Source of the DNA: an uncultured bacterium
Lineage (GTDB): Bacteria > Verrucomicrobiota > Kiritimatiellia > RFP12 > UBA1067
Reading direction: 5' to 3'
Length of the DNA: 41,777 bases
Assembly (NCBI GenBank): GCA_902761035.1
Contig: CACWIW010000119.1
Location: 1-41,777 of the forward strand
The notes beneath the pieces were generated by a model. That model was not told the origin of the DNA and searched no databases. It was given only the letters and a program-made list of their open reading frames with translations. Positions 33,925 through 41,777 of the stretch are shown here, one piece after another. The translations under genes were made by a program, and so were the position numbers. Numbering within the stretch: position 1 is the stretch's first letter; the number at the start of each line of letters is the position of its first letter.

Positions 33925-35606
33925 ACATCAAAAAACAAATTCTTGCAGCGTGCGCGGTTTTTACCACGTCAGTTTCAGCTTTCGACGCCGCATTGACGGA
34001 TCCGCTCGCTTGGCTGTACGCCGATTCGAAAATCGCGACGGTAGAGCGGCTGGACGAAGTCGATGTGCCCGCGAACGGCGTGGTGGACGTGAACATCCTC
34101 GTCTACGGACTCAAGCCCAACGAACGGCTGGAGTTCGACGCGTCCGAGAAGGGCGGCGAGTGGTATAGGATGCGTGCCGTGCCGGTGGCACGCAACACCG
34201 GCGTAAACGGATTCCTCGAGAAGAATCCCGGCGACAATCCGCACGTTGCGCGACGCGCGCCGTTCGAGGTGTTTGACGTGCTGGAGCCGATAGCGAATGG
34301 AGACGGCGGCCAGAGGGCTGGCCGCCCTACCGTTGCTGTCATCACGGATGCAAAGGAGACGGAAGGCCTGTACTTCAGGATGCAGGATCCGCCCAAGGGC
34401 GCGAAGTCGTTCGACATCTGCTTCCGCATCAAGCAGGGGAATGAAGAGCGGCAACTCTCCTTGAAGGTGAACGTCCACACTGTGTTGCTCCCGCCCGTCG
34501 GCAAGGACAGCTTCAAGTACACGAACTGGATGGACTTCGACAGCATGGCCGCGTCGCACGGATTGAAGCCGTGGAGCGAGGAGCACTGGAAGATGATTGA
34601 GAAGTACGTGCGTCTTGCCACGCGCGGACGGCAGAACATGGGGCTCATGCGCGCAGTGTTCGAGAAGGGCGACAACGGCGCGGTGCACATAGACAAGAAG
34701 AAGTTCGCGCGCTTTCTCGACATCTACAATCGAACTGGCATCTGGTATCTGGAGGGCACGCATCTTGCGGGCTTCGTGAATGGCTGGGGTTCGTCGGCGT
34801 TCAAGACGGTGTACACGACCAACATCACCACTACGGTGGAGGGCGCGCTTGCGCTTTCAAAGCTTGCGAAGATGTACATTGAGGAGATCGAGACGCGCGG
34901 ACTCAGGGACCGCTGGTACCAGCATGTCGCGGACGAACCGGGCGGGGCGAATGTTCCCGAATACCGCATCACCGCCGGAATCGTCCGCCGGTACATGCCC
35001 GGTATCCGCACGGTCGACGCCGTGGAGGAGCCGTCGTTTGCGGGGGCGCTCGACGTGTGGTGTCCGAAGGTGAATTCCTTTGAGCGGCATCATGCGCTCT
35101 ACGACAGCTTCCGCACGAACTTCGGCGACCGCGTGTGGTGTTACACGTGCTGTGTGCCTGGCGGGAAGTGGATGAACCGCACGATGGACGGCGAGCTGCT
35201 GCGTCCCGCGCTGATCCCATGGGTGTCGGTGATGTGGGACGTCGACGGCTTTCTGCACTGGGGCTACAACCGGTGGCAGCGCAACCAGGGACAGGACCCG
35301 TTCAAGGAGCCCTATCCGAAGAGCTGGGGCGGCTCGAACAACGGCAATTCCCTTCCGTCCGGCGACACGCACATCGTCTATCCCGGAAAGGACGGCCCGT
35401 GGCCGAGCGCGCGGCTTGAGGCGACGCGCGCGGGCATGGAGGACGCCGACCTCCTGACGATGCTCCGCCGCCGCGACAAAGAATGCGCCGATGGGCTTGT
35501 CCGCCGCATCGCGCGCGGGTTCCAGGACTACACGCCGTCGTGCAAGCTCTACCGCGAAGTCCGCCGCGACATTCTCCGCGCACTCGAATCCAAGATCGTC
35601 AAATGA
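33921..35606 (+). CDS. DUF4091 (GH123-like) glycoside hydrolase
   Basis: A 561-aa secreted protein, signal peptide about residues 1-20 (MNIKKQILAACAVFTTSVSA). A beta-sandwich N-terminal part is followed by a TIM-barrel DUF4091 region: NWMDFDS, the acidic pair in HVADEPGGAN and WVSVMWDVDGFLHWGYNRW near the C-terminus. GH123 uses an Asp-Glu pair at the same place for substrate-assisted cleavage of N-acetylgalactosaminides, but many DUF4091 proteins have unknown substrates. A GGTAGGGC-family element (34305-34331) is inserted near residues 128-137. It is coupled to GH106 by ATGA, suggesting both act on one glycan. Confidence 0.82.
   Translation: MNIKKQILAACAVFTTSVSAFDAALTDPLAWLYADSKIATVERLDEVDVPANGVVDVNILVYGLKPNERLEFDASEKGGEWYRMRAVPVARNTGVNGFLEKNPGDNPHVARRAPFEVFDVLEPIANGDGGQRAGRPTVAVITDAKETEGLYFRMQDPPKGAKSFDICFRIKQGNEERQLSLKVNVHTVLLPPVGKDSFKYTNWMDFDSMAASHGLKPWSEEHWKMIEKYVRLATRGRQNMGLMRAVFEKGDNGAVHIDKKKFARFLDIYNRTGIWYLEGTHLAGFVNGWGSSAFKTVYTTNITTTVEGALALSKLAKMYIEEIETRGLRDRWYQHVADEPGGANVPEYRITAGIVRRYMPGIRTVDAVEEPSFAGALDVWCPKVNSFERHHALYDSFRTNFGDRVWCYTCCVPGGKWMNRTMDGELLRPALIPWVSVMWDVDGFLHWGYNRWQRNQGQDPFKEPYPKSWGGSNNGNSLPSGDTHIVYPGKDGPWPSARLEATRAGMEDADLLTMLRRRDKECADGLVRRIARGFQDYTPSCKLYREVRRDILRALESKIVK
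34305..34331 (+). repeat. Inverted GGTAGGGC-family element
   Basis: GGCGGCCAGAGGGCTGGCCG followed by CCCTACC, read in frame as GGQRAGRPT inside the DUF4091 gene. Confidence 0.85.
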
Positions 35607-35645
35607 GGTGGCACCTGTTCTTTCCGCACACGGGCGGGGATTTAT

Positions 35646-35653
35646 GGTATAAT
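35646..35653 (+). promoter_or_regulatory. Promoter for a leaderless transcript (ATPase gene)
   Basis: TGG-TATAAT (35648-35653) is followed by exactly 7 nt and the ATG at 35661. No -35 box or Shine-Dalgarno is apparent. Confidence 0.7.
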
Positions 35654-35660
35654 CTTCGCC

Positions 35661-37173
35661 ATGGAAAACGGTGGAGCAAAAATCAAGGTGCCCACGACGG
35701 GCGTGTTCGACTTCCCGAGCCTGATCCTCGGGGGGAAGGGGAAGTACGTCGATAAGACGGATCTGCTGTACCAGCTTGCGAACGATGCGGACCAGCAACT
35801 CTTCATTTCGCGTCCGCGGCGGTTCACAACCGACGCCGGTGTACAGCTTTACGATGTCCAAGGCCGTCGGCGGGACGTACGAGCTCTTCCGCGAACAGCT
35901 CGCGAAACTTGTGAAAAGCCTTTGTGCGGAGGCGAATGTCGAGTACACGGGCGAAGGCGACATTTCGGGGCAGTTCGACGACTTCCTCGTTGCCGCAGCA
36001 AAGAAGTCGCCGACCAAGAAGATCGTCGTCCTCATCGACGAATATGACGAGCCCGTTGCCAAGTTCCTCGACGACCTCGAAACGCTGAAGAGGGTGCGTT
36101 CCGACCTCCACGACTTCTACGAGAAGCTCAAGGTCAACTCCGGCTCGATACGTTTCCTGATGATGACGGGCGTCACGAAGCTGACGAAGCTTTCCGTCTT
36201 CTCCGGTCTGAACCACTTGACGGACATTTCGACGTTCCAGCAGTATGCGACGCTCCTCGGCTACACGCCGGACGAACTGGACGGCGCGTTGCGCGAGAAC
36301 GTGGAGGCCCTAGGCGTACAGAACGGCAAGGATTTCGCTGCGGCAAAGAAGGCGATTCTCTCGTGGTACGACGGCTACCGATTCTCGCCGCGGTCTGAGG
36401 CGAGGGTCTGCAATCCCGTGTCTCTTGGCAACGCATTCAAATTCGGCGAATTGAAGGGCTATTGGGAGACGACCGGCAGGACGACGCTCATCATCAACCG
36501 CATTGAGAGGGCCGGGAAACTACCGAGTGACATTGAGAACGTGTTGGCGGATGCGTTCATGCTCGACGTGTGCGACGCGGAGTCATTGCCGATGGAGTCC
36601 TTGCTGTACCAGGGCGGGTATCTCACGATCAAGGAGGTCCGGCCCGGCGATCCTGATACGGGAAGGGAGGAGAGTTTCATCCTCGCGCCGCCGAACCTCG
36701 AGGTGCGGGAGGCGCTGAAGCGCGGGTATCTCTCGCAAGTGATGGGGTTAAAGGAGTCGCCGTTCAACGCACTCGTCGACAAGGCGAAGCAGCAGATAGC
36801 CTACGGCGACTGGATGGGGTATCTGTGCGAATCGCTGTTTGGGCTCTACGCCTCCGTTCCGCCCGACTGGCAGATCAAGGACGAGGCGGAGGCGAAACGC
36901 TACTTCCAGCTCTTCGCGTCCATGACGGGGGCAAATCCCCAGCCAGAGGTCGCGACGATGCTCGGCTACGCCGACGCGGTGATCGAGACGCCGAAGGAGG
37001 TGTGCGTGTTCGAGTTCAAGTACCGCAAAAGCGCGAAGGCGGCGATCAAGCAGATCCGCGAGCGCGGCTATGCGGACAAGTGGATCGGCGGAGAGCGCCC
37101 CGTGACGCTCGTCGGCATCAATTTCAACCCGAAGAAGCGCAACATCGACATGCCGATCATAGAGAAAGTGTAA
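35661..37173 (+). pseudogene. DUF1703-type AAA-ATPase lacking its Walker A region
   Basis: The first frame encodes the conserved start of the AAA-ATPase/DUF1703 family (DFPSLILGGKGKYVDKTDLLYQL, then FISRPRRF, ending at nt 35825). In homologues RPRRF continues as GKS/T of Walker A and about 40-55 more residues. Here it jumps to a different frame with PVYSFTMSKAVGGTYELF at about 35836, so the P-loop and over 100 nt are gone. The second frame then runs intact to 37173 with Walker B VVLIDEYDEP, and a C-terminal PD-(D/E)XK-like VCVFEFKYRKS. The product cannot bind ATP normally. Its TAA stop lies within a GTGTAAA repeat run. Confidence 0.85.
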
Positions 37174-37191
37174 AATGTAAAGTGTAAAATG
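37168..37191 (+). repeat. GTGTAAA repeat run at the ATPase stop codon
   Basis: GTGTAAAATGTAAAGTGTAA followed by AATG; related to 33434-33464. It supplies the stop codon TAA (37171-37173). Confidence 0.9.
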
Positions 37192-37227
37192 CAAAATTGT
37201 AACTGGTTGAAAGAAAGGATGAAGACG

Positions 37228-40200
37228 ATGAAGATTGTAAAGACTTGCTGTAGTACGCTTGCTGTTTCCATCTGTGTGGCGGCGACGATGCCGTCGTTCG
37301 GCGCGAAGCCGTATGACGCCGAGATCGAGTATCTCGACGCGAACGCCACGTCGGGCGCGACTTCGTACTTCGACACGGGCGTGCTTCCGGCTGACGACGT
37401 CGGCGCGCTCGTCCGTTTCTCGCCCAAGCAGTCGAAGTCTGATTCCGTCCTCTTTGGTGCACGGGCTTCGGATGACACGCGATGGTATTTCGGTGGCCCC
37501 AGCAGTGGATTCTACTTTGGCAGGAGCGTTGGGAACACCGCTGCCGCCTACCGTCCCACCAATTTGGCGGTTGGTTCGGTGTACGATGTCCGCTACACCC
37601 ATTTCAACGAAAGGGCCTATAGAGTTTCTGGCGTTGACGGAAGTACCTTTACCTACTCTGGCTCCACCACCAACGAGTGCTATATCGAGGCATCGACATG
37701 GAGCTGTTCCGGTACGCCAAACCCAATCCACCTTTTTGGGCACTGTCTCAAAAACGGCACCCATACCACGAACGGTAGCTGGTTCCGCATCTACTCCGCG
37801 CAGTTCACGAGGGGCGGCAAGATTATCAAGGACCTGATTCCCGTACGCAAGGACGGCGTGGGGTACATGTACGACAAGGTGTCCGGCGAATTGTTGTCGC
37901 AGCTGCAAACGACCAACGCCGCACCTGCATTTGCCTTGGGTGGCGACGTGGCGGGCGAGTCCTACATTGCGGGAACCATCACGCTTGACGCCGATGCGGA
38001 CTGGACGGCGCGCGGGATGCTGCATTTTGAGTCCGACGCCGTCATCGACCTCAACGGGCACTCGCTCACGATCGTCGGCGCGTTCGGCGACGGCACGATC
38101 ACCGACAGTTCCTCCGGGGCACCGGGCGAGCTGCACATCGTGACGCCGCCGTTCTCCGAGATCGAATCGTCTCTTGCCCTGACGGGTAACCTGAAAGTCG
38201 TGAAGGAGGGCAAGGGCAGCCTTGCGCTCATCCGCAAGAACCAGACGTTCACGGGCGGCGTTGTCGTCGCGGGCGGCACTGCGTATGCGCCGAAGGGCGC
38301 GAACAAGAACTCCTATGCGGAAAGCAATTCCTACTGGGGGCCGAGCGGCGGCACGATCACCGTCATGCCTGGCGCCACGTTCGACAACAAGGGCAATGCG
38401 GGTTATGGAAGCAAGCGGTTCATCCTCGCCGGCGGAACGCTCGCCAACACGGGGCATGCAATGGCTGGTTTCGACGCGGGCGTCTTCAGCCACATAAAGC
38501 TGACGGAAGACTCTTTCCTCAACGCCGAATCTGCCGTCCACATCTGGGCGAACGGCGACGCAACCTCCTGTGTTGACCTCGGCGGACACACGCTGGCGGT
38601 TTCCATCGAATATGGAGTAACCTTCTACCTCAACACCGTCGTTTCCAACGGGACGATGGACGTCGTGAGCGGCGGCTACCTCCGCCCGTCACCGAAGAGC
38701 GGCATAGTCGTCAATCATGGTTCCAACACGCTCGACCTCCGCATGACGGGCGGTGCGCTGAACATGACCGAAGACATGCCGGTACATGACTACTATGCTG
38801 GGTACAACAAGACATACAACAGCGGCAGTTCAAAGCTTCTCGTGCATGGAACGTTTACGCCTGCGGCAGTTGACGATCAGGGGAAGGAATGTTTCTACGG
38901 CTGTACGATGCAGGACGGCTCGTGCATTGACCTGTCGCAGAAGACCACCACGTGGGACACTACCTCGACGGGATTCACCGGCGGTAACCGCACCGTCGCG
39001 TTCGTGGACGGTACGACCGTGTCCATCGACATACACGGGCGCACGCCTGCGAAGGGCGAGCAGATCGTGAGCTGGAGTTCGCGTCCGTCAAACGTCACCT
39101 TCACGTGGGATGCTGCGACCACCGCGCTTGGCAAGCAGATTTACGTGACGGACGAAGGCATCTACTACGACATCTCGGCAGCGGACGTGGCGGTAGCGCA
39201 CTGGACGGGCGCGGTGGGCGACAACGACACTGCGAATCCCCTGAACTGGGCGTGCACAAACTACCTCAACGCCCCGGTTTCGGGCGTTCCCATGGGCAGC
39301 ACCGATGTTTACATTTCCGGCGACATTGCGATGCAGATAGACTCTGACCATCCGCTTGTCTGCAACTCAATTTACTTCGACAACGTCTGTCTCACGAATG
39401 ACTGCGACTGGAGCGGACTGAAGGAATGGACGACGCCGGTCACGACCGCATCAATCACCGACATTGGCTCTGTTGATTTGAACGGACACAAATTGCGTCT
39501 TGCCGCGGCGTCCACCACGGGCAAGATCTACGATGACATTCGTCTTGCGGTCACGGACGGTTCGTCCGGCGCGCCGGGCGAGCTGTACATTGAGGTCCCG
39601 CTCGCCGATTCCGACCTTGTGTGCAACGGCTTCACGCTATCCGGTAACCTGAAGCTCGTGAAGGATGGAGCTGGTAAACTCGCCATGACTAAGGCCTGGC
39701 AGACGTTCGCTGGCGGCGTACTCGTGGATGAGGGTACGGCCTACTCGGCCGGCAGCAAGCAATGCCCGGAAAACGAGAACTACTGGGGCGCGGACGGCGG
39801 CACGATCACGGTCAAGACGAACGCAACGTTCGACGTGTGCGGCAATACCAACTACCTCAACAAGACCTTCGTGCTGGACGGCGGGACGCTGGCGACTTCT
39901 TCTTCGATGGGCAATACAAGCGAGGGCATTGGCAACGTTCGGCTCATTGCCGACTCCTTCTTCAAGATGACGGCGAAGAGCCTTGCCATGACGTTCTCCG
40001 CCCCGACGGAAACGGAGAAGATCGATCTCGGCGGATATACGCTATCGGTGGCGATGATGGGAAGCTGCCATCTCTACCTGCCGCTTCCTGTCGAGAACGG
40101 CACTCTGTTGTTTAATGGCACGGGCGGATACCTGCACATCAAGGAAGCGACCGCCGGCGGTTCGCAGACATTAAACCTGGAGATGGTGAAGTCGGCGTTG

Positions 40201-40653
40201 CAAATTGAAGGCGAACTTTCCGTGAGCAACTACGTGGCGCGGTATACGGATAACTATAACTCCGGCGCAGGTACGTTGAAGGTGTATGGCACGTTCACGC
40301 CGGCGGCGCAGCGCTCTGGCAACGATGCATTCTTCGGGCCGGAGATGCAAGACGGCGCGAAGATTGACCTCTCGTCGAAGACAACCGCTTTCGGTGTGGT
40401 CGGACTAGGTTTCACGAACGAGGACAGTAACCGCACGATGACGTTTGAGAACGGCGCGACGGTAGGCGTCCTGCTTGGCACGCGCAAGCTGGCGAACGGG
40501 GCGCGGATCATAGACTGGTCTGCCGCCGTGCCGGAGAATCGCGCGGACCTGAAGTTCTACGGCCAGTTCGCCGACGGGAAGCGGATCAACCTCATGGTCC
40601 GTGACGACGGCGTCTATGCGCCCAAGAAGGGCCTAATGCTCGTCGTTAGGTAG
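37228..40653 (+). CDS. Giant secreted protein: LamG-like domain plus two passenger repeats
   Basis: A 1141-aa protein. AAAGGA (37214-37219) sits 8 nt before ATG 37228, which starts a clean signal peptide (MKIVKTCCSTLAVSICVAAT, cleavage near FGA). Residues about 30-215 (YLDANATSGATSYFDTG) resemble a LamG/concanavalin-like domain. Two homologous units follow, about 243-640 and 733-1130. Each contains TDSSSGAPGELHI or TDGSSGAPGELYI, then GNLKVVKEGKGSLAL / GNLKLVKDGAGKLAM, the autotransporter-type beta-strand repeat. No outer-membrane beta-barrel or known sorting signal is visible at the C-terminus (MLVVR). Probable surface or extracellular adhesin or glycan binder; function inferred from architecture only. 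Confidence 0.75.
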   Translation: MKIVKTCCSTLAVSICVAATMPSFGAKPYDAEIEYLDANATSGATSYFDTGVLPADDVGALVRFSPKQSKSDSVLFGARASDDTRWYFGGPSSGFYFGRSVGNTAAAYRPTNLAVGSVYDVRYTHFNERAYRVSGVDGSTFTYSGSTTNECYIEASTWSCSGTPNPIHLFGHCLKNGTHTTNGSWFRIYSAQFTRGGKIIKDLIPVRKDGVGYMYDKVSGELLSQLQTTNAAPAFALGGDVAGESYIAGTITLDADADWTARGMLHFESDAVIDLNGHSLTIVGAFGDGTITDSSSGAPGELHIVTPPFSEIESSLALTGNLKVVKEGKGSLALIRKNQTFTGGVVVAGGTAYAPKGANKNSYAESNSYWGPSGGTITVMPGATFDNKGNAGYGSKRFILAGGTLANTGHAMAGFDAGVFSHIKLTEDSFLNAESAVHIWANGDATSCVDLGGHTLAVSIEYGVTFYLNTVVSNGTMDVVSGGYLRPSPKSGIVVNHGSNTLDLRMTGGALNMTEDMPVHDYYAGYNKTYNSGSSKLLVHGTFTPAAVDDQGKECFYGCTMQDGSCIDLSQKTTTWDTTSTGFTGGNRTVAFVDGTTVSIDIHGRTPAKGEQIVSWSSRPSNVTFTWDAATTALGKQIYVTDEGIYYDISAADVAVAHWTGAVGDNDTANPLNWACTNYLNAPVSGVPMGSTDVYISGDIAMQIDSDHPLVCNSIYFDNVCLTNDCDWSGLKEWTTPVTTASITDIGSVDLNGHKLRLAAASTTGKIYDDIRLAVTDGSSGAPGELYIEVPLADSDLVCNGFTLSGNLKLVKDGAGKLAMTKAWQTFAGGVLVDEGTAYSAGSKQCPENENYWGADGGTITVKTNATFDVCGNTNYLNKTFVLDGGTLATSSSMGNTSEGIGNVRLIADSFFKMTAKSLAMTFSAPTETEKIDLGGYTLSVAMMGSCHLYLPLPVENGTLLFNGTGGYLHIKEATAGGSQTLNLEMVKSALQIEGELSVSNYVARYTDNYNSGAGTLKVYGTFTPAAQRSGNDAFFGPEMQDGAKIDLSSKTTAFGVVGLGFTNEDSNRTMTFENGATVGVLLGTRKLANGARIIDWSAAVPENRADLKFYGQFADGKRINLMVRDDGVYAPKKGLMLVVR

Positions 40654-40665
40654 GCAGCGGTAATT

Positions 40666-41430
40666 ATGTTGCCCAAGATTGCAAATGCTATCTGCGTGGT
40701 GGCGATGTTTGCCGGTGGCTTTGTGTCTGCCGCCGAGCCGCAAACGAACGTCGTCCGAATCATGAGCTACAACGTTCGCCACTGCCGTGGCGCGGACAAC
40801 AAGGTGGACGTAAAACGCGTGTCGGGCCGAATAAAAGCGGAAAATCCCGATTTCGCGTGTCTCAACGAGATCAAACCGCCGCAGGCGCTGGAACTCGGCA
40901 AAAAGGTCGGGATGTTCGCGACGCCGTGCGGGTTGAGGAGCTGCAACGCGATACTCTCGCGCAAACCGCCGATCCATATCGAAGAGGTGGCGCTTCCGTG
41001 GAACTACTACGGGCCGCGTTCGCTGATGGTCTGCGAGTTCCCGGAGTTTGCCGTCGCGGTCATGCACTACGACTGCAGCGAGAAGGCGCTGCAGTGCCGC
41101 ATCGATTCCGCTGCCATCGTGCGCGACACGATCGCGAGGTACGGCAAGCCGGTGTTCGTCGCCGGCGACTGGAACGCCGAGCCGCACACCGAACCCATTG
41201 CGGCGCTGCGCGGGTGCGTGAAGATCCTCTCCGAGGAAAAGACGCGGACGTGGCACGGATTCGGGAAACACAAGACGTTGCAGCCCGGCAAGACCGAGTA
41301 CTGCATCGACTACATTTCGGTTGACTTAAAGTCCGCCGACCGCGTAACCCTTATTGAGACGCATGTCGTCAAGGACGACGTTACGTCGGACCATTACCCC
41401 GTCGTCGCCACGTTCCGCCTGGCGAAGTGA
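40666..41430 (+). CDS. Secreted endonuclease/exonuclease/phosphatase-family protein
   Basis: A 254-aa EEP-superfamily hydrolase with a signal peptide (about residues 1-22, ending VSAAE). The catalytic set is present: IMSYNVRH (Asn), ACLNEI (metal-binding Glu), GDWNAEP (Asp/Asn), IDYISV and the terminal SDHYPVVATF (Asp-His). Family members cleave nucleic acids, sphingomyelin or inositol phosphates; a secreted phosphodiesterase or phosphatase is likely. It starts 12 nt after the preceding gene without a strong ribosome-binding site, so it may share its transcript. Confidence 0.88.
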   Translation: MLPKIANAICVVAMFAGGFVSAAEPQTNVVRIMSYNVRHCRGADNKVDVKRVSGRIKAENPDFACLNEIKPPQALELGKKVGMFATPCGLRSCNAILSRKPPIHIEEVALPWNYYGPRSLMVCEFPEFAVAVMHYDCSEKALQCRIDSAAIVRDTIARYGKPVFVAGDWNAEPHTEPIAALRGCVKILSEEKTRTWHGFGKHKTLQPGKTEYCIDYISVDLKSADRVTLIETHVVKDDVTSDHYPVVATFRLAK

Positions 41431-41435
41431 GAGGC

Positions 41436-41510
41436 CATGCCGATTATTCCATGCACATTTTGGTGCTTAATGTATGTCCAGGAAGGTGATTAAGCACCAA
41501 AATCGGCATG
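41436..41510. terminator. Large inverted repeat after the EEP gene
   Basis: ATTTTGGTGCTTAAT (41457-41471) and ATTAAGCACCAAAAT (41489-41503) form a perfect 15-bp stem with a 17-nt loop. CATGCCGATT (41436-41445) and AATCGGCATG (41501-41510) extend it, with an 11-nt bulge on the left side. There is no T-tract, so it may be a terminator, an RNA-stabilising hairpin or a small mobile-element remnant. Confidence 0.6.
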
Positions 41511-41777
41511 TTGTTCAGTTTCTTGGACTTAATCTCCTTAAAATGGCACCATTGTGTCCAGTTCAAAGTCACGCTGAGGAAGTGTTAACATATGGAAAAG
41601 GAAATTACATAGGAGGGCGAGCGTCCCCGCGAGCTGCGGATGAATGTCCTCGAATAGCATGAATGAAAGGAAAAGCGAAATGGTGCGCCAAGCAAAGCTC
41701 GGCAGAACTAACAGAATGAAAGGAATCTGTACGGCAAAGAAAACGACATGCCGATAGGAAGGCTGGCTGCGCGGAGG
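41511..41777 (+). other. End of window, no clear gene
   Basis: No recognised gene. A GGGCGAGCGTCCCCGCGAGC stretch near 41616 looks like another short palindromic element. AAAGGA at 41666-41671 precedes an ATG (41680) with a 25-codon ORF ending TAG 41755-41757 (MVRQAKLGRTNRMKG...). This may be a small protein or chance. Confidence 0.35.

Noticed and set aside
36748..38589. Antisense open frame of over 600 codons across two genes
   Set aside because: It spans unrelated sense genes with signal peptide and conserved repeats. Its low-complexity Arg/Val composition is typical of antisense shadows.
41474..41662. 62-codon open frame at the window end
   Set aside because: It begins inside the large hairpin and contains a repeat-like stretch. 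No family or start signal is seen.

Overview
The window (41.8 kb, about 60% G+C) looks like a chromosomal segment of a host-associated member of the Kiritimatiellota (Verrucomicrobiota), probably a gut metagenome-assembled genome. This placement is an inference. It rests on the gene mix: secreted Gfo/Idh/MocA oxidoreductases with Tat-like leaders, ThuA proteins, a GH106-type rhamnosidase beside a DUF4091 (GH123-like) protein, long secreted LamG/passenger-repeat proteins and families of short palindromes inside genes. No rRNA or tRNA gene was found to confirm it. All genes lie on the + strand.

Layout. 1-3714: housekeeping operon (tadA, folD, UbiA/MenA-like prenyltransferase, two half-size chromate transporters) with ATGA overlaps. 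3794-5173: Gfo/Idh/MocA oxidoreductase. 5251-12933: accessory or defence-like island, comprising an AAA-ATPase with a nuclease-like C-terminus behind an operator-like promoter, macrodomain, AlbA/Schlafen-type ATPase, single-HKD phospholipase-D protein, XRE regulator, DnaQ-like exonuclease and a pRiA4b ORF-3-like/SEC-C protein. Gene-end relics lie between these genes: the first 69 nt and last 60 nt of the PLD gene are duplicated outside it, and the last about 25 nt of the macrodomain gene recur at the end of the exonuclease gene. 13002-13205: GDSL-hydrolase remnant. 13206-13662: non-coding, with a tandem hairpin repeat. 13663-18673: sugar or sugar-acid catabolic cluster (GATase-like protein, Gfo/Idh/MocA broken by a deletion, ThuA, metallophosphoesterase, TIM-barrel isomerase). 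18702-19991: MATE-like membrane protein. 20058-23522: type ISP/IIG restriction-modification enzyme carrying four unrelated inserted repeats. 23509-29497: secreted proteins, three of five interrupted. 29591-30243: VapBC-like pair. 30406-35606: GH106-like plus DUF4091 proteins. 35661-37173: DUF1703-type ATPase pseudogene lacking its Walker A region. 37228-41430: giant secreted repeat protein and a secreted EEP phosphatase/nuclease.

Three themes run through the window. First, twelve recognisable promoters share an extended -10 (TGN-TAWAAT), and three genes start exactly 7 nt after the -10 box, so they are probably leaderless. Second, short palindromic repeat families (notably one starting GGTAGGGC) sit in frame inside coding sequences. 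Third, five genes are interrupted by five different kinds of lesion: an 8-bp tandem duplication, deletions of about 32 nt and over 100 nt, an indel and an amber codon. This argues for real decay or phase switching rather than a single sequencing artefact.
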